Source of the DNA: Selaginella moellendorffii | Taxonomy: Eukaryota > Streptophyta > Lycopodiopsida > Selaginellales > Selaginellaceae | Direction: 5' to 3' | Assembly (NCBI RefSeq): GCF_000143415.4 | Contig: NW_003314446.1 | Span: 1-37,576, forward strand | Length of the DNA: 37,576 nt | Part shown: positions 30,182 to 37,576 of the stretch, one piece after another | Layout: the number at the start of each line of letters is the position of its first letter | Position numbering within the stretch: position 1 is the stretch's first letter | The notes under the pieces: model-generated | The model's database searches: none | What the model was told of the DNA's origin: nothing | What the model saw: the letters and a program-made list of their open reading frames with translations, nothing else | Made by a program: the position numbers and the translations under genes

Positions 30182-31877
30182 ATGACTAAGAGGGTAGTTT
30201 TGCACTTTTTACCATGCTTTAGTAAATATTCTTAGGGATGAACCTACTCAATGACTTAGGGAGTGGTTCTTTAATATAGATATGCTCACCATGTAATCCC
30301 ACACACCGGGATTAATATTGCTATTTTAATACCCATTACTAACCATGTTTTGGCTTTATTCAATTCGGATAGATAAACTTTTCTCATTTTTACAACTTTA
30401 GACATTGAATACCACTTTTTATCCATTATTTGCTAGGGATTTAGTCCCTTGGGCTTTATCTAATGCCCTCATGATACCAAACACCACTTCCTAGTGTTTT
30501 AGAGTGTTTAGATGTCTCAATGATGGCCTTCTTTGATAATGAACATTTCCTTTTAATAAAAAGTTTTGGGAAGTTAACTTCTACCAATCTAATTAATTAT
30601 ATTGCACCTTTTGCTTAGTTTCTTTATAGTTGTCAAGTTCTACAACTCAATACTAGTGTTTCCACACCTCCATCATTATTCAGGTCCACACATTCAAATT
30701 GTATGCCTTCCAACTTAGGCTATGTTAATCTCATTTCTATTAAGATTCCTTTGGTAAAGGGTTCTCATAAACCAACCAACTTAACTTCAAGGCCTCATCC
30801 CTTAAGACATTTGGGATTTCCACTCTATTAACTCTACGAGTCTATTTTCACAACACTTTCCACTTGTGTTTAGGTCTTTGCTAAGACCAAAACAGTCGTT
30901 TCTTATGCCAACTATCAGTTAGTACTACACTATAGTGTTCACATACAACTCTGTGCCAAAGTTGCTTTCTTTTGGGAACACTTTTCCCACGGCTTTAATA
31001 TGGCATATTTTGCCATCAATGAGATACCTACAGTTCTTATACTTGGATCTTATGATTCTCTCCATCCTTTGTAAAGTATAACACATTTCTATCCAAATGT
31101 TTTCACTAATCTTTTAAGACTATTCTTTGACCTTACTTGAGTCATCCAACTTTTTAGACTTCGCTAATCTGATGACCTGTAAGGTCCTAGACTCCTAGCT
31201 ACTTTTGAGGTGCTTGCTCATTGGAATATTACTTCTTGCATTCATGTTTTACTCACAAGGACCATTTTAGCAAGTGTTACTTTGATAATTGATTATTCTT
31301 TGTTCCAAATGAGCTACCTTTGCCCCTTAAGATTATCTGTCTATATAATGAGAATACTGACTCATCCTCTAAGTACACCCCTTGGGTTATTCTAACATTT
31401 ATTAAAGGTAGCCTCAGCTAACATTCCAAGGACTTATGTTCTCATTTGTATTTAACCTCCTACGGTCACTAACTCTAGTCTTAAATTCTTGAGCACTATC
31501 CTCAATTATATGAGGATAATCTTATAACTCCTTTATCGTCTAGAAATTTCCATCATTCTTGTGATCCCAACCGTAGTTGTTTACCACACCACATTATCTA
31601 GTTTGCTAAGTCAAATGCTTTTATAAATCACATCCTCAATTCTATGAGGAAAACTTTATATTGTTCCCAAGATCCCAAAATCGTTCCTTTATTAGCCCCT
31701 TTTTATCCACCACATTAGTAACATGTTCACGTATAAACTAAAGTGGAGAGTCATGCCCTCTCGATATGCTACTTTTTGAGGATAGGCCCACTCTTGGGAC
31801 TTTTTAATAACAATACAAGTGGTGATATACTTGATTACTAATAAATGTCAAACTAAGGAATAACTTTGATACCAAAT

Positions 31878-32555
31878 TGTAAGTGACTAATTTTTCCATT
31901 CTACTTTAGTCACTTAACTACATCTTTGACCACTTTAAGGAGTCTCACTCACAACCTCCATAAGTCATATTTCAGACTTAGGGACATGCTAACCCCGTGA
32001 ATGGCATCTATGCCACCTAGCCTTTGCACTTGATCCAAGTGTTCCACATGTCCAATCTCATTACCAACACTTAAAAGTACCACTAACATATCAGCCCATT
32101 ATAATAAGGCTATGCCCATTCACCTTTGTCACACTAGTGGTTCAACACCACCTACATCACAATCCCATCTCTCAAAGATTGGGCCATTTATCCATGAGTG
32201 ATCATCCCCGATCCACTCTTTAGCATCCTTAGGATACCTACAGTTATGGGGAATAACCTTCCCCAATGTTCCTTTTTCAGTCCCCACCAAATCCCTTTTC
32301 ATCCACTGCCGTGTTCACTAACACTACCATTGAGTTAGGGCTTGAAAGCTCAACCACTACATTTTATTGACCTTTGGGACTTCCTTGCCACATGACTGCA
32401 TCCTTGGTCACTTTGCTCTTCTTCCTTTCCACAATCTAGGACTCTAGGATGACATTTCAAAACATTACGGACCTATGTGAGCCTCATGAGTACTCTCCTC
32501 CCCTTCTGCCTTTGGGTGCCCTAGCTATGTGGCTAAAGTGAGGTTTCGATAGTGT
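31878..32555 (-). repeat. Truncated 5' LTR of old LARD
   Basis: It starts TGTAAGTGACTAATTTTTCC on the plus strand next to a mutated primer site. It follows the young LTR sequence (22441 to about 23120) with many transitions, and homology ends near 32555. The minisatellite part and LTR end are lost. Its start matches the young LARD type, unlike the hybrid LTR at 15114. Confidence 0.8.
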
Positions 32556-32904
32556 CGCACATGTGACTTCGGGTATCGAAAGTTACCTGTCGACCAGTCC
32601 TTACGGACACTCTTACCTTACTGCCACGATAATATATCGCTAATTATGGAAAGTGTCCAGATTTGCTCATTTGGCATATCTACGGAATGTAGAGATTGTC
32701 CTGAACACAATGGTGTTCGTCCCATGTCCAAATTCGCAATCTAGCACCATTCCATATTTAGTAAGTTTCGAACTTGACCCAGAGACTAACTCCTGATACT
32801 AAGGGAGGCTTGGGGTGAAAGCCCAAAGTGTGTGTTCCTCAAGGGCCGTGTTCACCGTGTTTCACGAACACAGCCATGGGTTGTGTTCCCACGGCCGTGT
32901 TCGT

Positions 32905-32993
32905 GAACAGTGGTCCGTGTTACTAACACGGACCGTGATCCCGGGGACCACGTCCGGGATCACGGTCCGTGTCAGTAACACGGACCACTGTTC
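32905..32993. repeat. 40-bp near-perfect inverted repeat (potential cruciform)
   Basis: Arms 32905-32944 and 32954-32993 differ at one position; the loop is 9 bp. Each arm contains its own palindrome (GGTCCGTGTTA around 32912, TAACACGGACC to 32934; similar in 32964-32986), so two alternative folds exist. Confidence 0.93.
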
Positions 32994-33019
32994 AGAATAT
33001 TCTTGCGCGGAATATTCTG
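32993..33019. repeat. 10-bp perfect hairpin
   Basis: CAGAATATTC (32993-33002) pairs with GAATATTCTG (33010-33019) across a 7-base loop. It begins at the last base of the large inverted repeat. Confidence 0.9.
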
Positions 33020-33400
33020 GTTTTAGGGCGCACGGGATAATATAATAAAATATAGCATATTCCTATAATAATATAATAAGAAATAGAATATAATTTTTAA
33101 ATAACATATTCTTAGAATATTCAGTAGAATATTCGTGAGCCATCGTGGGCCGTGATCGTGTTCCGTGTTTGGGTTCCTGAAATCTGAGGCTCGTGTTCGT
33201 GTTCCGTGTTCGTGTTCGTAACTATGCTCAAGGGGGGGGGGCTATGGGGGGTTCCAAATGTATAGTATGATGATGATAGCGAGGGTGTTTGGCAGACACG
33301 GTAAGCTATTATGTATATATAATATCATGTATATATAAGCGATATTGAGGGACTAATCTCAATACGCGAGGGAACTCAAGTTGCCTAAGCAAGTGTCAGC

Positions 33401-36400
33401 AACATCCTACTGATGTCTCAAACCCAAAAGACCAATCCAGAGCAAACCACAAAGAACATGTGGTATTGCTAAAAGCCAAAAGCCATCAAAAATAACAACT
33501 AACCATTATGAAAGAACATCAATCATCCCATCAATAAAGAGATGCTGAATCATCGTTGAAGAAAGAATCTACCATCCTGAAGAATAGCGAATCATTCTAT
33601 ATCAACAATAATCAAGCAACACCTTTGACAAGGATAATCAATATCCTAGATGACAGTCAATCATTACCAATGATTGCCAGATGCAAGAGCCAACTTCAAC
33701 ATCGAAGCTAACGAGCCAAAATACCTTCCCCAACAACTCCTAACAAATGGAACAATGAGCATAAAACTCAAAGAACCAAAAGCTCGAAGAAGCCTATAGC
33801 CAAGTCTTGCCTAACATGATCTCAAGTTTCGCATGAACTAACTTCAATGCTAAAGAAGAAATCATGGTGTAACCCACGATATCCGCTTCAACACATCCAT
33901 AAGTTAAACTTCATAATGCCAAAGCTAATAAAGAGCATGTCTGCATCAATCCAAAAGCTAAGCATAACGAAGCTATGCTCAACAAGTGATTACCAAACGA
34001 TCCTCCATGAATACATCTATAGCAAGACGTAACTCACTTCATAACAAGCACAAGAAGAATCATCAAGGATCAATATATCCCAACTCAAATCCAACAAGGA
34101 TTTGATCACCTCAATATTGATCACTAACTCTTCCACTTGTAGAGTTAGCATAGTTCACGACTGAATCACTTTTCAAGGAAAAGCCAAAGCTCAACCCCTA
34201 CTAAATAATCTCGTCTAGAACACAACTAACTCAAACTTGCCACTCAGTTCATTTGAACGTCAACATAGTTGCTAACTAGTAAATGCGCGAATGCTAATAA
34301 CACAAAGCTATAACCAAATCATCAACACTATCTCTATCAAGACTAATGAAACTCAATATCAATCAAGAGAGAGACATCTCATTTCACTTGAATCTCAACA
34401 TCAATAATATCAATGACAAGGCATCACTTCAATGCCATCAACACCATAACAAAGCTAGAAGAAAGCAAGAGTGAATCACCACTCAAAACTCTTTAGCAAC
34501 TAAGCTAACCAAAGTCAAAGATACTATACTTAGTATCCAAGATCAATCCTTCAACATTACTCAAGTATAGATAACACTTCCTCAAGGAGTGAATCACCAC
34601 ATCCAAGACTCAATGAAATCTAACACCATAGACTAAATGCAACCAAATGATATCAATAGAGGTAGAATCGACATGCCAACATGGAAAACCCATGTAAGTC
34701 GAACGACACGATCCTCCGCAACACCATCCGGTAAAGCAAGCCCATCACTGCTAATTCTTCATCGAGTGAAGCAAGTATCAACAGTCCTTGACAAAGTCTA
34801 CAAGCAATCACTAGTTTCAAAGCAACCAACAATCACTCTTTAACTTGCCTTCACAAGACCTAACACTAAACTCATGTCATCAAGTTATATACTCATCCAA
34901 CATAAACATAATACCTCAAGTATGAGATAAAGGTTTATGGACAAGCATAACAAAATGACCACTCGAATCCAACTCAACTGCGATAAACTCACCAATGCAT
35001 TTAGTCACTAGCTCTGAGCATGCCTTGAAGAGGCTAGCTATGCATGATCAACACTAAGCTGAAACTAAAGTGAAGACCATGAGATGAACTCATATCGGTA
35101 CACAACCTCCTCATAAACAAAGCTATAATATGGGTACCAACATCTCAACTTCAAACAACTAAGTTGGACATCACCATCCTCAGCCAAAGCGCAAGGCTAC
35201 CAAGACCAAGTCAAGATCAGTGAGAGCTCACTACTCTCATAGAGTCTAACAAAATGCAGGGTGCAACCTGCCACCAAGCATAACGCTACAAAAGAAAAGC
35301 ACAAGGGTCACCCTTCTTAGAAAAGTGCAACGGCCACTTTTCTACACCAACTCCAGACTCTATCCAACTCAATTGCTTTAGCTTCAAAAGTCAACATCCC
35401 TTTTAGGCCGCATCATACAAACTACTTACTAAGGTCTAAGCCAACCGAAGTTAACTCCAACCCCTTCATTAATTTGTATTGGCTTACGAAAATGGAATGG
35501 TTTTCGAGCAAAGTGATAACAGATCAACCATTGGAAAAGTCTAAGAAAATTTGTGGAAAATTTTCCATCCCAGAGAAAGAATGACTCTCAGTCTAGGAAT
35601 GCAAACTCTCAAAACTCAACCAACTTCTTCCTACCAACAACTTCACATAGGTTCACCTTGACACCAATTCTCATGACCCATAGTATGCTTAAGCCTCGAA
35701 CATCTTTTTGCCCATTCTTTCAACATCTAACACTGACATCCGTAAAATGCAAATGGAACATCCAAGGTTTGATCACGAAGACCATATCTTCAGATATCTA
35801 TATTGCACTAACACTCTTCTTCAATCATTCTCAAGATCTAATGTGAAGCTAAAACACTAATAAGAAAAATGACATAGAAAATCAAGCTCTAAGGAAAATC
35901 CTCATCACTTGAAATAACAATGCCACTTCCACTAACACAAGTGCTAACAATGTTAATGCCTCAACTACACATTGTCTCCATCCAACAATCTACTCCAAGT
36001 GTTAACGGATTAACTGATGAGTTATAGCAAATGAATGCTACAACCCTTTTCTAACACCTTATGAGCAAACCCTTCAAGAAACAAGGAACAAACTTAAGCT
36101 TAGCATAATGGACCACCATCGAGAATCCAGTCAAAGCTACTTCAATGTTACTACATGTAAGTAGACTAGCATCACCATCAACCACTTTGGGGTTGATCAT
36201 TGTTTAACCAAGCAACTTCGTAAACACATTGCTTATTATCACATGGATATGATATAAGTATCACAATGACTTGATCATCAATTGAGCAACACCATGAGCA
36301 ACACCCATGTCATTACTTCAAAGGTTTATGTGAGTATCAAGTGTCAACTCAATTCGACAAAATGCAACATAAATGCCACACTCCACCGATAAAGATTTAC

Positions 36401-37126
36401 AACACTCAACATCACTAACTCAACATCACTAAAATGGTTTAGCGCTTCACTGCTATCCATCCCACAACTCACTATTTGTAAGACCATCACTTCCAAATGC
36501 ATCAAGGTAGGGATTCTTGATTGCATAATGTGAACATGAGCAATGAGTCACACCTCGTTGCAAATCATCTTTCTGAGAAGAGAAAATGATTTACGTATTT
36601 GATCCTCCGTCCTCGATGACTCTCTTTTCGGTCTCATCTTTGACCAAACCTCAAGCTTGCATTTGCACTACCTTCAGTTCAATCCAAGAAAAGTTTATGA
36701 GAGAGCATGGCAATGATTACTTGAACCAATAGACTTATCCCTACAGTCTTAATTGATCCACTTGTAATCATGCCTAGGAAGGATCCACTAGTGCCGTGCT
36801 AAACAACTACGGACCAGCCTATTTGCCACTCATAGCAAACCCAGGGAAAGTTTACTTTTACCCACGGTACAAGGAACAACTCATGGAACCACCGATAGGC
36901 TAACATTAATCCCGCCAACTCAAAGTGTAACCTCGAGTTGCTAATGTGCCTCACACACGAGCCCAAGCGTAAACTTGTGCTAACGGAGCATCTCAAATCC
37001 ATCCCAAGGAACGATTGCAAAGCCTTTGCACCCAAACGTGTACCCACTCGGATCATCGTTTTCATCTCTGCGTATGCAACAAGACTAGTTGCCCAATCTC
37101 ATTGTATAGTACTCGTTGAGACTCAT
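33401..37126 (-). other. Coding-free G-poor region, probable internal part of a third LTR element
   Basis: The plus strand is rich in A and C and poor in G throughout, with recurring short words such as CATCAA, CTCAACA and AACTCAA. No ORF exceeds 97 residues or shows a known motif. The region ends at a Met-tRNA primer site and an LTR start, so it is probably the non-coding interior of another minus-strand LTR element. I could not find its left LTR. Confidence 0.45.
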
Positions 37127-37138
37127 CCTCTGATACCA
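37127..37138 (-). promoter_or_regulatory. Primer-binding site of third LTR element
   Basis: The minus strand reads TGGTATCAGAGG, matching the Met-tRNA primer site TGGTATCAGAG. It lies 2 bp from a TGTAGC LTR start. Confidence 0.75.
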
Positions 37139-37164
37139 AATGTAGCGCACGTGGTTTTTACCCT

Positions 37165-37193
37165 TTATCCTATGGTGATTTACCATAGGATAA
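37165..37193. repeat. Perfect 12-bp stem hairpin in LTR
   Basis: Arms 37165-37176 and 37182-37193 (TTATCCTATGGT and its complement) have a 5-base loop GATTT. It lies 24 bp inside the LTR edge. Confidence 0.9.
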
Positions 37194-37226
37194 CACCAGG
37201 AAGCGGAACCTAAACCCTCTTTGTGC

Positions 37227-37288
37227 CACGTGACAGATGCCACGTGTCACATGCCACGTGTCCACATGCCATGTGTCCATGCCACGTG
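37227..37288. promoter_or_regulatory. Cluster of CACGTG (G-box/ABRE-like) motifs
   Basis: CACGTG occurs at 37227, 37241, 37255 and 37283, with a fifth at 37148. Three of these are in the form CACGTGTC, which matches the ABRE core ACGTGTC bound by plant bZIP factors. They sit in a loose tandem repeat of about 14 bp. Confidence 0.6.
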
Positions 37289-37576
37289 TCCATAGGAACC
37301 CGAGGTTCAGGGCCTTGGGCCACTGAACGAAGGAAAGGTGCCAAACTCCCAAGCATAGAGCCAAGGAGTGAACCACGGAGCAACTCCCGAGCATAAAGCC
37401 CAAGGAGCGAAGGGACAGGGGCCCGGAGCGACTTGGAACAGTCCTAGAGTAACCAGCATCCCAATGCTAGGACTAGCACGCAAAACGGAGCCAAACGAAG
37501 TCTGGCGCTATTTCGGCATACCGGTGGCCTAACGCGAGGACGTGGGACTCCACCAGCTAGCATGGTGTGGAGCTGG

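Larger units (their letters stand above)
22436..30186 (-). mobile_element. Young full-length LARD nested in the old copy
   Basis: A complete LTR element (22441-30181) is flanked by the perfect 5-bp duplication ATGAC (22436-22440, 30182-30186). LTRs are 22441-24219 and 28362-30181, the internal region 24220-28361. The primer site (minus 28358-28347) and a purine-rich stretch next to the left LTR (minus strand GGGTGGTGGAGT, 24231-24220) show it is oriented on the minus strand. No gag or pol motif is present in 4.1 kb, so it is non-autonomous. It shares LTR core, LTR ends and primer site with gypsy B, its likely autonomous helper. Near-identity of the LTRs suggests recent insertion. Confidence 0.93.
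16823..31877 (-). mobile_element. Old LARD (non-autonomous LTR element), interrupted internal region
   Basis: The internal region survives in three blocks, 16823-18630, 21657-22440 and 30187-31877. They align in order with the young copy's internal region (24220-28361) and sum to about 4.28 kb against 4.14 kb. None holds a recognisable retrotransposon domain, so mobilisation would need proteins from another element. Compared with the young copy it is much more A/T-rich, with many C-to-T and G-to-A changes, so it is older. Interruptions are the second Cassandra-like piece, a LINE and the young LARD. The primer-site remnant (31863-31874, minus) is mutated. Confidence 0.8.
32556..33400. other. 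Structured repeat region, no gene
   Basis: It holds an LTR-core-like stretch in reverse orientation (about 32775-32840), a large inverted repeat (32905-32993), a small hairpin (32993-33019), an AT-rich block (33035-33125), GTGTTC-rich repeats (33140-33222), a run of ten G (33232-33241) and two copies of ATGTATATATAA (33311-33322, 33327-33338) that could act as TATA boxes. No ORF of note. Confidence 0.6.
37141..37576 (-). repeat. Start of a third LTR family (runs off the window)
   Basis: It begins TGTAGCGCACGTGG on the plus strand directly beside the primer site. As the element is on the minus strand, this is the 3' (U5) side of its 5' LTR. It includes a 12-bp stem hairpin and several CACGTG motifs. 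No similar sequence was seen elsewhere in the window, and its other end is outside. Confidence 0.6.

Overview
This is a plant nuclear window and almost all of it is transposable-element DNA. It carries plant-type Ty1/copia and chromodomain Ty3/gypsy remnants, initiator-Met tRNA primer sites, a LINE, an intronless F-box gene and LTRs containing 5S rRNA-like sequence (the hallmark of Cassandra TRIM elements, which are known from vascular plants). I could not fix the species. A vascular plant with a repeat-rich genome, perhaps non-flowering, fits best. No prokaryotic operon, CRISPR array, rRNA gene or tRNA gene was seen.

Layout. 1-1573: AT-rich DNA with a decayed two-exon fragment resembling the mitochondrial t6A enzyme OSGEPL1/Qri7/GCP1 (188-480). 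1574-4660: a 5'-truncated, stop-ridden Ty3/gypsy element (A) on the minus strand. 4743-5795: an intact F-box gene on the plus strand, the best host gene here. 6181-7469: two uncertain minus-strand ORFs, one cystatin-like. 7476-10470: a rearranged Ty1/copia remnant on the minus strand with an internal inversion. 10471-15113: a nearly complete chromodomain Ty3/gypsy gag-pol (B) on the minus strand, cut at its 3' end.

15114-32555 is a nest built around one retrotransposon family. The LTR at 15114-16822 ends the gypsy B gag-pol on one side (primer site adjacent) and also borders a non-coding internal region on the other (polypurine side adjacent). That internal region belongs to an old large non-autonomous element (LARD). 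The old LARD was then hit by a Cassandra-type solo LTR (16554-16747, TSD TTTGG), a second Cassandra-type piece (17669-~18000), a 5'-truncated LINE (18631-21643, 13-bp TSD) and a young full-length copy of its own family (22441-30181, TSD ATGAC). The young copy has 1.78 and 1.82 kb LTRs that look nearly identical except for the lengths of their internal minisatellites. The old LARD resumes at 30187 and ends in a truncated LTR (31878-~32555).

32556-33400 holds a strong inverted-repeat/cruciform region and GTGTTC-rich repeats. 33400-37140 is coding-free, G-poor sequence ending in a Met-tRNA primer site. It is followed by the start of a third LTR family (37141 to the window end) with a perfect 12-bp hairpin and several CACGTG motifs.

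The most interesting signals are the shared/hybrid LTR linking an autonomous gypsy to its probable non-autonomous derivative, the self-nesting of that derivative, the rapidly changing LTR minisatellites and the Cassandra-like 5S LTRs. All alignments were made by eye; no database search was run.
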